Below are positions 8,683 through 16,521 of a DNA stretch of 64,000 bases, one piece after another. The stretch comes from Chitinophagales bacterium (GTDB taxonomy: Bacteria > Bacteroidota > Bacteroidia > Chitinophagales > Chitinophagaceae), in NCBI GenBank assembly GCA_017303855.1, contig JAFLBL010000006.1, positions 124,001 through 188,000 on the forward strand, written 5' to 3'. The position numbers were made by a program, and so were the translations under genes. Position 1 is the first letter of the stretch. Each line of letters begins with the position of its first letter. The notes beneath the pieces are model-generated. The model searched no databases. It was not told the origin of the DNA and was given only the letters and a program-made list of their open reading frames with translations.

Positions 8683-9390
8683 ATGAGAAATATACTTGCA
8701 AAGGAACTTAAATTGAAGTTCATAGAAACATTAATTTTACAGGAAGATTTCACATATGAAGATGGAAATCCTTTTTTAATAAGTATTTATGGCAATCATT
8801 TTTATGTTTTCCTTAAAAACATTTCTCCCGCTTATTTTATTAATTCACCAGATGTAACAAGGGTTCAGTTGCCACAAAGTGATCATTTTAAAAAAATATC
8901 TAAAACAAAATTACCTTTTATTATTCTGGGTTACGACATAGATAATGATGTTTTTGTTGCTTGGAATCATAATAAAATTAAGGATAGGCTAAATGCAAAG
9001 AGTAATGTATCTCTATACTCTAGGCTTTCATTGCAAAAATCAAATTTCAACAAAAAATTTATTTCAGGTTATTTAACAAATGGTGAAAAAATAATAGTTT
9101 TCAAACGAGATCATTTGGTAGATTATTTTATGCAATTAAATACATTGTTTACTCCCTTACCTGATTCTTTCGACCGGGACATTGTAAATCAAACTAATGA
9201 TGAATACTCTATATATGAAATTTCAGATAAGTTACTTATAAATAAATTAACACCTTTACTAGAGAGCAATAGGGTTTTAGAGGCAGTAGAAGTTTGTTCT
9301 AATTATTATTCAGGAAAATACGTTGATATGAAATTTAAAGATTGGTTTAATTTAGTAAGTGTTTTATATAGGAAGATAAAAAAGGGGTAG
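8683..9390 (+). CDS. Unrecognised last gene of the defence operon
   Basis: A 235-residue protein I do not recognise. It follows the PD-(D/E)XK gene with 2 bp between, shares its AT-rich composition and is the last gene before the island boundary. The N-terminal ~160 residues look beta-rich (ISIYGNHFYVFLKNIS, PFIILGYDIDNDVFVAWN, YLTNGEKIIVFKRDHL), the C-terminal part helical. No metal cluster, Walker motif or signal peptide is visible. The VFVAWN stretch followed by SLYSRLSL could belong to a sensor or DNA-binding module, but that is a guess from pattern only. The context says it is a component of the system. Confidence 0.7.
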   Translation: MRNILAKELKLKFIETLILQEDFTYEDGNPFLISIYGNHFYVFLKNISPAYFINSPDVTRVQLPQSDHFKKISKTKLPFIILGYDIDNDVFVAWNHNKIKDRLNAKSNVSLYSRLSLQKSNFNKKFISGYLTNGEKIIVFKRDHLVDYFMQLNTLFTPLPDSFDRDIVNQTNDEYSIYEISDKLLINKLTPLLESNRVLEAVEVCSNYYSGKYVDMKFKDWFNLVSVLYRKIKKG

Positions 9391-9722
9391 TTTAAATTTG
9401 GTCTAATTTTATTGATATTTAAATTCTTTCTCAATTCCATTTTCTTTTCAATCTTCTCCCTCCACCACTCCGTCCTCGTCCCCGGCAACTTGAAGTACTT
9501 ACACCCCTCATGCCCATGCCAGAAACACCCATGAACAAATATCACCGTACGGTATTGGGGTAACACGATATCCGGTTTACCGGGCAGATCTTTAACGTGG
9601 AGGCGGTATCGGAATCCGTTGGCATGGAGGAAGCGGCGGACAATCATTTCAGGCTTGGTGTCCTTCCCCTTTATCCGGCTCATATTATAACTCCGGGTGG
9701 CTTTATCGTGTACATCGGCCAT
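9306..9722 (-). pseudogene. vsr: vsr: very short patch repair endonuclease, C-terminus lost
   Basis: The first ~92 residues are a good Vsr endonuclease, the enzyme that nicks next to T:G mismatches made by deamination of 5-methylcytosine. Residues corresponding to E25, D51, H64 and H69 of the E. coli enzyme are all present at the same numbers (TKPEM, GKPDIV, VHGCFWHGH), as are W68 and W86. After about residue 92 the sequence stops resembling the family: the GW...VWECEL end is absent, and the frame runs into AT-rich DNA antisense to the neighbouring gene. The base composition changes at about 9440, exactly there. Vsr needs its C-terminal core strand, so this copy is probably inactive. Confidence 0.8.
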
Positions 9723-9788
9723 GGGGTAAAGGTACAGCGTAAGGCAGTCAAAAGCGGATAGCCGTTTGTGGGTTTTTACTGAAGTTCT

Positions 9789-10091
9789 TTAATACTTCTT
9801 TCCCCCCACTTTCCCCATCACTACCGTATCCACCCTCGCCCTTTCCAGTTTATACTGTCTTCTTTTCAGTGAATCGCCTTTGCGGAGATGTTCTGCAAAA
9901 TCGAGGGTGTCGCGGTGGCCCAGGCTGTCGGAGTAGATAAACTCCACTTTTTCGAAATGGATGTCGGAGGGTTTGATGTAGGTGGGGCCGGAACTGCTGC
10001 TGAGACTGTGCAGTCCATGAAAAACATGTACCAGGGCCAAAATAACTCCGGCCAGGCCGGTGCCGGTGGCGATTTTGCGGGAAGAACGCAT
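9789..10091 (-). CDS. Small membrane-anchored hypothetical protein
   Basis: A 100-residue protein with one hydrophobic segment near the N-terminus (residues ~8-26, GTGLAGVILALVHVFHGLHS), preceded by basic residues, then a polar, charged domain rich in Asp, Lys and Arg. This topology suggests a single-pass inner-membrane protein or an uncleaved signal anchor. I do not recognise it. Codon use is host-like, and the antisense frame is less convincing. It lies between the vsr remnant and a repeat element. Confidence 0.5.
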   Translation of the reverse strand: MRSSRKIATGTGLAGVILALVHVFHGLHSLSSSSGPTYIKPSDIHFEKVEFIYSDSLGHRDTLDFAEHLRKGDSLKRRQYKLERARVDTVVMGKVGGKKY

Positions 10092-10514
10092 GTGTAAAGT
10101 TAGTAGTCGGAAGTTAGCAGTTAGTAGTCCGGTCGAATCGGGATTCCGCTTCGGAGCGGACTGTCATTTCGAGCGTCCATGGCTTCGGCTTACTACGGAG
10201 GGCAGGGAGCGAGAAATCTTACTTTTCTCTCCCCCACCGCCTGTCATCGCGAGCTAAGCGAGTGACCTTGTATTTTTCCGCGCAGCGGCCAATTGTGTTC
10301 AACCCCTCCGGGGTTGCCGGATCGTTGTGGCACTTTACGTTATTGATGGTGTAAGCCCGTTGGGCTATACTGCCTGCTCAAATCGCCATTTCAATCCATA
10401 GTGAAAAAGATGATTCGACCGGACTACTAACTCCAGACTACTAACTCCCGACTATCCCACACTCCCGACTTTTTTTACTACTTTTACTCTTCGTTAATCC
10501 TGAAACCTTGATCC
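10092..10514. other. Intergenic stretch occupied by a small inverted-repeat element
   Basis: I see no gene here. Nearly all of it is taken up by the repeat element at 10098-10464, described in the next entry. The remaining ~50 bp upstream of the T9SS gene are T-rich and show no clear promoter. Confidence 0.6.
10098..10464. mobile_element. MITE-like element with perfect 21-bp inverted ends
   Basis: The sequences at 10119-10139 and 10412-10432 are exact reverse complements over 21 bp, and both continue outward as imperfect heptad arrays (AGTTAGT, AGTCGGA and AGTTAGC on the left; ACTCCAG, ACTACTA and ACTCCCG on the right). The 272-bp interior has no coding frame. It carries modules seen again at 13975-14100 and, inverted, at 24805-24895: a CAACCCC..GGGGTTG hairpin, an AAGCCC-GTT-GGGCT hairpin, and a stretch around TTTCCGCGCAGCGGCC. 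This is the architecture of a non-autonomous transposable element. No transposase is present in the window. Confidence 0.7.
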
Positions 10515-13500
10515 TTGCTTCAGCGTTGTTTTTTCATATTAGTTTTCTTTACGGGTTTCTCCGTTTTACTGCAGGCTCAGCAAACACCCGCTGCGGAACG
10601 ACCAACGAATTTCTGCGGAGTTACGGCTTCTTTTTATCCCGGTAATGATTCGGTGCTGACCATGACACAACCGAATGGTTTCAATTTTGTAAATACCAGT
10701 ACCAACGCTACCAGTTACCAGTTCTGGGTGGACCGCACGCCCATGTCACCGAATACACCGGTTAATAACTACTGGTTTAATGTGGGACTGACCCAGGTTA
10801 AACTGGTGGCCTATAACGGGGATTGTACCGATACCGCTGTCTGTTACTATTTTAAGGCGGGTGAGTTTCCCCCGGATACCAATAACCTGAAAATGTACTA
10901 TGGAAGACCCGCCAGTATAGAGTATATCCGGGGCTTTGCCCGTACTGCAGATGGGGGCTTCTTATATGCCGGTACCCGCGAACAAAGCAGTATTCTGAAC
11001 CATCCCAAGCGCGGTTACCTGTTTAAAACCAAGGCTACCGGCTGTATTGAATGGTCCTTTATACTGGACTCCACCAGCAACCTGAACTTAGCTACCAGCC
11101 TGGATAAGATTGCCGTAGTACCCGTGGGCAACGGCTATTATGCAGCCGGATCCACTGAATCGAATACCCACTTCATTGCGAAATTCAATAACAATGGCAG
11201 TATCAGCTGGGCCAAAAAATTACAGATACCCCCGGCTAATAACCTGCCTACCACATTCCTGATTCACGCCATTGAAGCCATGCCGGATGGCGGGGTGATG
11301 CTGGTGGGAAATACATTTTACAAAAACCTCTTTCTCTGCCGACTCGATGCAAACGGCAATTCCATCTGGCAACGTCAACTCAGTGCGGGAGATGAAATGT
11401 ACCTGAGCGGTCTTCAACATCTCCTGGTGAAGGACGGGGCCATCTACCTGAATGGCTATATGAGCTATCGCATAGCGGCCGATTATACCAACTACAGCCT
11501 GGTGATGAAACTGGACTATAACGACGGACACACTATCTGGATGAACGGCTATTATGAAAGCGGTGGCAGCATCACAATGGGTAATATGATTGCCGAAGAT
11601 AGTACCCTGCTGATCGCTACCGTTTGCAGTCCTGTAGTACCCGGCACCTATACCATCGGATCAATACTGCGACTGGATACCAGCGGCTCCATCCGCTCGG
11701 TGAATTCAATAAACGCCACCTGGAAATACTATGCCATGAAACCGGTGCTGAAACGGCTGTCCGGTAAAAATTATTACCTGCTGTCCGCCGGCTTTGAACC
11801 CCTTAACCTGCAGCCCTATGTTTCCAACCAGACCAAACTCGCCAGACTGGACTCGAACTTTAATGTGAAATGGTCCAAACACCATGCGGCTGTACAACTG
11901 GGACAGTATACCTATATGGAACCCGACAGTGATGAATCGCTGGTAATGGCGGGAAATGAAATCGGTAACCTGCTGGAATACTATTCTTCTTACTCAGAAA
12001 AAATTGTGGTACGTAAACTGGACTCCTCCGGTACAGAACCGATGACCAGCTGCATACTTTATGATCAACCGATGACCCGCGAAAATTTCACCGGTCTGCT
12101 GACACAACCCATAACCGGGCTTGCCCCATCTGTATCCACCTATCCCTTTGCTGACTTTGTTGTGGCCGGCCGGACCTATTATCCCGAGATGCGGTACAAA
12201 TGCCCCGATTATGTGGACTCCTGCAGTTATATAAAAGTGTCAGGTCCTGCTGCCATCTGTAATCTCAGCAATGCCTATACATATAAAGTGCACCGCAACA
12301 GGGCCTGCGGGCAACCAGTAGTCTGGCAGATCAGCCAGGGAGTGATTGTGCTGAATCAGACCGATACATCGGTGACAGTCCGCTTCCCCGCATTTGGCAA
12401 CTATACGATCGGCGGCGAGCTGAACTTCGGTTGCTTCCCGGTGAAAGACTCGTTGCGCATCATTGCCGCTTCTTCTTCACCAGTTCTCAACCTTGGTCCC
12501 GATACTACTATTTGCCCGAATAATACCCTTCTGTTGCATGCCGGTGATAAATACCTAACCTACCTGTGGAGCACAGGGACTACAGATTCCCTGCTGACCA
12601 TTAATGGCCCCGGCCAATACTGGGTGAATATCACCGACTCCTGCGGCAACCTGATGACGGATACGATCAATGTCAGTCCCAGTGCCGTGGTGCCGATCAG
12701 TATTGGTCCCGACCGTACCAAATGCAATGCGGATACCATTCAGTTAAATGCCCCATCAGGATTTATCAACTATACCTGGTCACCAGCGTATAATATAAGT
12801 GCACAGTCAACCCAAAATGTGGTAGTGAATCCATTAACCGATACCGCCTATATGATCCGGGCGGAAAAAACGCCGGGTTGTTTTGCCTATGATACGGTAC
12901 GTATTACCGTACATACCTCGCCACCCATACAACTGGGTGCTGATAAATCAGTCTGTTCAGGCGACAGTCTGGTGCTGGATGCCGGCGCTGGGTTTACACA
13001 ATACAACTGGAGTGCCGGTGCACAAAGTCAGTTATTGACCATAAAGACCGCCGGTCAGTACCAGGTAACGGGTACCACGGTGCATGGATGTATATCAAGG
13101 GATACCTTCCGGCTGATCAGCGTATATCCTTTACCGGTAGTAACCCTGGATCCGGACACTACAATTTGTACGGGTACCAGCCGGTTGCTGGATGCCGGGA
13201 CAGGTTTTGCCGGCTATGCCTGGAATACAGGAAGTACCGCACAGACATACCGGGTTACAGGTACGGGTATATATGCCGTACAGGTTACGGATTATAATGG
13301 CTGTAAGGGCTACGATACGGTGATTATAAAAACCATATTGCCCCTGCCTTCCGGCTTTTTGTTTGCCGATACGGCCATCTGTTCTTACGGAAATATTCAG
13401 CTTATTGCAGACAAGCCTTTCCGTGCTTATCACTGGAGTACCGGCAGTACAGCTGCGGCAATTACCATTACACAACCGGGTACCTACTGGCTGGAAGCAA

Positions 13501-13835
13501 CGGATCAGTCAGATTGTATGGGACGCGATTCCGTAATCGTGAATCCGAAAGAATGTATGAAGGGCCTCTATGTACCTTCTGCCTTTACGCCCAATGGCGA
13601 TGGGAAAAATGATATCCTGCATCCTTTCCTCTTCGGAAATATCAAACGATTTGAATTCCGTGTCTTCAACCGCTGGGGCGAAACAGTGTTTGTAACAAAA
13701 GATCCCAATGCCGGCTGGAATGGCCGCTATAACGGACAATTGCAGGATGGTAATGTGTTTGTCTGGACCTGTCTGTATCAGCTGGAAGGGGAAGCGGAAC
13801 GGGTGGAAAGGGGGACAGTGCTGTTGATTAGATAG
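10515..13835 (+). CDS. Large secreted protein with CHU_C / T9SS type B sorting domain
   Basis: An 1106-residue exported protein. The start is TTG; an in-frame stop at 10509 rules out any upstream start. Residues 1-21 form a signal peptide ending at QAQ. A long N-terminal part with repeated strand motifs (GGFLYAG, GGVMLVGN, LARLDSNFNVKW) resembles a beta-propeller. From ~685 to 1010 there are five Ig-like modules of ~75-80 residues, each with a GPDTTIC-type start and a YxWSTG motif. From ~1018 the CHU_C domain begins (VPSAFTPNGDGKNDIL, FNRWGETVF), which directs export through the type IX system and anchoring at the cell surface. A role in adhesion or gliding is plausible but not shown. Confidence 0.88.
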   Translation: MLQRCFFILVFFTGFSVLLQAQQTPAAERPTNFCGVTASFYPGNDSVLTMTQPNGFNFVNTSTNATSYQFWVDRTPMSPNTPVNNYWFNVGLTQVKLVAYNGDCTDTAVCYYFKAGEFPPDTNNLKMYYGRPASIEYIRGFARTADGGFLYAGTREQSSILNHPKRGYLFKTKATGCIEWSFILDSTSNLNLATSLDKIAVVPVGNGYYAAGSTESNTHFIAKFNNNGSISWAKKLQIPPANNLPTTFLIHAIEAMPDGGVMLVGNTFYKNLFLCRLDANGNSIWQRQLSAGDEMYLSGLQHLLVKDGAIYLNGYMSYRIAADYTNYSLVMKLDYNDGHTIWMNGYYESGGSITMGNMIAEDSTLLIATVCSPVVPGTYTIGSILRLDTSGSIRSVNSINATWKYYAMKPVLKRLSGKNYYLLSAGFEPLNLQPYVSNQTKLARLDSNFNVKWSKHHAAVQLGQYTYMEPDSDESLVMAGNEIGNLLEYYSSYSEKIVVRKLDSSGTEPMTSCILYDQPMTRENFTGLLTQPITGLAPSVSTYPFADFVVAGRTYYPEMRYKCPDYVDSCSYIKVSGPAAICNLSNAYTYKVHRNRACGQPVVWQISQGVIVLNQTDTSVTVRFPAFGNYTIGGELNFGCFPVKDSLRIIAASSSPVLNLGPDTTICPNNTLLLHAGDKYLTYLWSTGTTDSLLTINGPGQYWVNITDSCGNLMTDTINVSPSAVVPISIGPDRTKCNADTIQLNAPSGFINYTWSPAYNISAQSTQNVVVNPLTDTAYMIRAEKTPGCFAYDTVRITVHTSPPIQLGADKSVCSGDSLVLDAGAGFTQYNWSAGAQSQLLTIKTAGQYQVTGTTVHGCISRDTFRLISVYPLPVVTLDPDTTICTGTSRLLDAGTGFAGYAWNTGSTAQTYRVTGTGIYAVQVTDYNGCKGYDTVIIKTILPLPSGFLFADTAICSYGNIQLIADKPFRAYHWSTGSTAAAITITQPGTYWLEATDQSDCMGRDSVIVNPKECMKGLYVPSAFTPNGDGKNDILHPFLFGNIKRFEFRVFNRWGETVFVTKDPNAGWNGRYNGQLQDGNVFVWTCLYQLEGEAERVERGTVLLIR

Positions 13836-14282
13836 AAGTTAGTAGATAGAAGTTAGTAGTCCGTTCGAATCGTCATTCCGCTACGAAGCGGGCTGTTTTG
13901 TCATCCCGGGCAAAGCGAGGGATAAAGGATGCCCCATGTTTGTTCACGGTGATTCCGACCAAAGGGAGGAATCTTGTATTTCCGCGCAGCGGCCAATTTT
14001 GTTCAACCCTTTCAGGGTTGCCGGATCATTGAGGCTCCTTACCCCGGGCTTCACCCGGGTTATTGATGGTTTAAGCCCGTTGGGCTATGCTGTCCGTTCG
14101 AATCTTCTATTCCCCCCACTCCTCATCATATTTCTTTTTCTTAAAATATCATCTAATGGTTTACCTGTATTTTAATTTTTTTCAGTTAACAATCCGCTCA
14201 TAATCACAGGTAAAACGCAGCTTATTCCCCTGCTATTTATTAATTTAATAAGCAGAATTTTTTTTACGGATTGAGGTAACCA
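13836..14282. repeat. Repeat block: heptads plus shared hairpin modules
   Basis: I see no gene in this stretch. Heptads (AAGTTAG, TAGATAG, AAGTTAG, TAGTCCG) start directly after the stop codon at 13835 and run to ~13870. Then come the modules shared with the other repeat blocks: CCCGGGCAAAGCGAGGGAT, GATTCCGACC..GGAGGAATC, the CGCGCAGCGGCC stretch, CAACCCTTTCAGGGTTG, an ACCCCGGGCTTCACCCGGGTT hairpin, and AAGCCCGTTGGGCT, up to ~14110. The TCCGTTCGAATC end motif appears at both ends in direct, not inverted, orientation. The last ~170 bp are AT-rich and probably hold the promoter of the kinase gene. Confidence 0.7.
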
Positions 14283-14306
14283 TTGTTTGCTATTCCAAAA
14301 CCTTCT

Positions 14307-16019
14307 ATGACTAAATTCTCACCGGGACGGATTCTGACCATCGGTACCGTTATTATTTGCGGTACTATCGCCGCCGTTTTTTTTATCAGCTACCGGCAAT
14401 CACAACGCGTACAGAATACTTCCGAATGGGTGAATCATACACAGGAAGCCATACAGCATATTCAACGACTGGTGATGAATGCCCTGGATAATGAAACAGG
14501 GGCAAGGGGATATGTGATCAGCGGCAAGGATAATTTCCTGGAACCGCTGAAACGTTCGGTTATACATTTCGATGAGGAAATCCGGATACTCGATTCACTG
14601 ATGAAAGATAATCCGGAACAGTTCCGGTCACTGGATTCAATGAAAAATATCATCGGCCGGAGGATTCATTTTTCCGACAGCATGGTGGCAACCCGGAAAC
14701 TGGAAGCCTTACGCGCTTCTATTGAAATGGTGGAAAGCGGGGTCGGGAAAAGATATACGGATCAGATCCGGGAACTGGGCCTGCATATGGAACAGGTGGA
14801 ACAGGCTTTATTACAACAACGCAAGTCGGCAAATGAGAGTACAATCCGCGAACTGAATACACTGTTGTACACTTTACTGACAGCAGTACTGTTGCTGAGT
14901 ATCATGATGGTGAGACGTATACGACGCGATATTCTTCAACGAGAAGCCAGTGAACGTCGCTTCGGCGCCCTGCTCCAGGCAGCCCCGGATGCTACCATCA
15001 TTTCTGATGAACAGGGGAAGATACGGATGGTTAATCACCAGGCGGAACGGCTGTTTGGATATAACCAGAAGGAAATGATTGACCAGCCGGTGGAAATTCT
15101 CATTCCCGCATCCCTGCATACTGCGCATGGGCATCACCGTAATGGCTTTATGAAAAAAGCCAGCGTACGCTCCATGGGTGCGGGACTTGAACTCTTTGCC
15201 GTAAAAAAAGACGGACAGGAATTCCCGGTGGAGATCAGTCTCTCCCCGATCCGTACCGATGAAGGACTGATGGTAATTGCTTCCGTGAGAGATATCAGTG
15301 CCCGGAAAGCACTGGAAAATACCCTTCGTCGTACCAATGCTGAACTGGAAGCCTTTACGTATTCTGTATCGCATGACCTGCGGGCACCCCTGCGGGGAAT
15401 CGTTGGCTTTACCGCCATACTGGAAGAAGAATACGGGGATAAACTGGATGAAGAAGGACGACGTATTGCAGGGGTGATTAAATCCAACACCCTGAAAATG
15501 GGCAACCTGATTGATGACCTGCTTGCTTTTTCACGACTGGGCCGGCAGGAAATTAATAAGAGTCAGGTGGATTGCACCGCCATGGTAAAGGAAATTATTG
15601 CGGAAATGAGTAAGGCGCATTCCGAAATAATTATTCATTGGAATATGGGCATTCTTCCGGTTGTGGAAGCGGACCCGACTACCCTGCGCCAGGTATGGAT
15701 TAATCTGATTTCCAACGCTATTAAATATTCATCAAAAAGCCCATCTCCTGAAATTGAGATCGGAGCTAAACTGGATAAGGGGGAACAGATTTTTTATATA
15801 AAAGACAATGGCGTAGGATTTGATAATAAATACCGGGATAAACTCTTCCGGGTATTCAGCCGGCTACATAGCGAAGAGGAGTTTGAAGGTACCGGCGTGG
15901 GTCTTGCCCTGGTAGATAAAATCATCACCCGGCACGGCGGGCGCGTATGGGCAGAAGGAAAGACCGGCGAAGGGGCGTGTTTTTATTTTACCATCCCGGA
16001 GGAAGTGGATAGCCGTTAG
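14307..16019 (+). CDS. CHASE3-PAS sensor histidine kinase
   Basis: A 570-residue membrane kinase read from the ATG at 14307 (a TTG at 14283 would add 8 residues). Order of parts: membrane segment (~8-30), periplasmic CHASE3 sensor domain (~35-175, with the MNALDNETGARGYVISG signature), second membrane segment (~183-203), PAS domain (~215-335), HisKA with the phosphorylated His near residue 356 (SVSHDLRAPLRG), and HATPase_c with N (NLISNAIKY), G1 (DNGVGFD) and G2 (GTGVGLALV) boxes. It starts a cluster with a receiver-only protein and a second kinase 42 and 13 bp apart, suggesting one phosphorelay. The stimulus is unknown. Confidence 0.9.
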   Translation: MTKFSPGRILTIGTVIICGTIAAVFFISYRQSQRVQNTSEWVNHTQEAIQHIQRLVMNALDNETGARGYVISGKDNFLEPLKRSVIHFDEEIRILDSLMKDNPEQFRSLDSMKNIIGRRIHFSDSMVATRKLEALRASIEMVESGVGKRYTDQIRELGLHMEQVEQALLQQRKSANESTIRELNTLLYTLLTAVLLLSIMMVRRIRRDILQREASERRFGALLQAAPDATIISDEQGKIRMVNHQAERLFGYNQKEMIDQPVEILIPASLHTAHGHHRNGFMKKASVRSMGAGLELFAVKKDGQEFPVEISLSPIRTDEGLMVIASVRDISARKALENTLRRTNAELEAFTYSVSHDLRAPLRGIVGFTAILEEEYGDKLDEEGRRIAGVIKSNTLKMGNLIDDLLAFSRLGRQEINKSQVDCTAMVKEIIAEMSKAHSEIIIHWNMGILPVVEADPTTLRQVWINLISNAIKYSSKSPSPEIEIGAKLDKGEQIFYIKDNGVGFDNKYRDKLFRVFSRLHSEEEFEGTGVGLALVDKIITRHGGRVWAEGKTGEGACFYFTIPEEVDSR

Positions 16020-16061
16020 TACACTCGCCCTTTCAACTTATCAACCTTTCAACCTAACTAT

Positions 16062-16508
16062 ATGTCTCCCCTCAACACCGTCGAAATCCTTCTCGCAGAA
16101 GACAGTCAGCACGATGCCGAGCTGGCTATACGCGCATTGAAGAAACACAATATGGCCAATAACCTGGTGCATGTAAAAGACGGGGAGGAAGCCCTTGATT
16201 TTATTTTTGGCCGGGGGAAGTATGAAGCCAATAAAGGTAACCTGCATTATCCGAAAGTGATTTTACTGGATATACAGATGCCGAAGGTAAACGGCATCGA
16301 AGTGTTGCAACAATTAAAAGGAAATCCCCTGACACATAATATACCAGTCGTAATACTGACATCCTCCAAGGAACATCCGGATGTAAGACTATGTTATGAA
16401 CTCGGGGCCAACAGTTATATCGTAAAGCCGGTGAACTTCGAAGGTTTTGCAGAAGCGATCCGGAACCTGGGATTTTACTGGTTGCTGCTGAATCAGCCAC
16501 CAGACTGA
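16062..16508 (+). CDS. Single-domain response regulator (Rcp1-like)
   Basis: A 148-residue stand-alone receiver domain. The acidic pocket (AEDSQHD), the phosphoacceptor D70 (LLDIQMPKVNG), the T/S switch (ILTSS) and the conserved Lys (YIVKPVNF) are all present. The HDAELAIRALKK start and the insertion before the phosphorylated strand are typical of the Rcp1 type, which pairs with PAS/GAF kinases. Without an output domain it probably passes phosphate between the two kinases on either side or acts by protein contact. Confidence 0.9.
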   Translation: MSPLNTVEILLAEDSQHDAELAIRALKKHNMANNLVHVKDGEEALDFIFGRGKYEANKGNLHYPKVILLDIQMPKVNGIEVLQQLKGNPLTHNIPVVILTSSKEHPDVRLCYELGANSYIVKPVNFEGFAEAIRNLGFYWLLLNQPPD

Positions 16509-16521
16509 ATAACGAATTGCT

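Noticed and set aside
1774..9390. BREX, DISARM or Dnd system
   Set aside because: No PglZ, BrxC, DrmA/B or DndB-E proteins are present; the gene content fits the MORC/Z1 restriction-type neighbourhood.
13131..13475. Minus-strand open frame inside the CHU_C protein gene
   Set aside because: It is the shadow of Ig-like repeat modules of the recognised protein.
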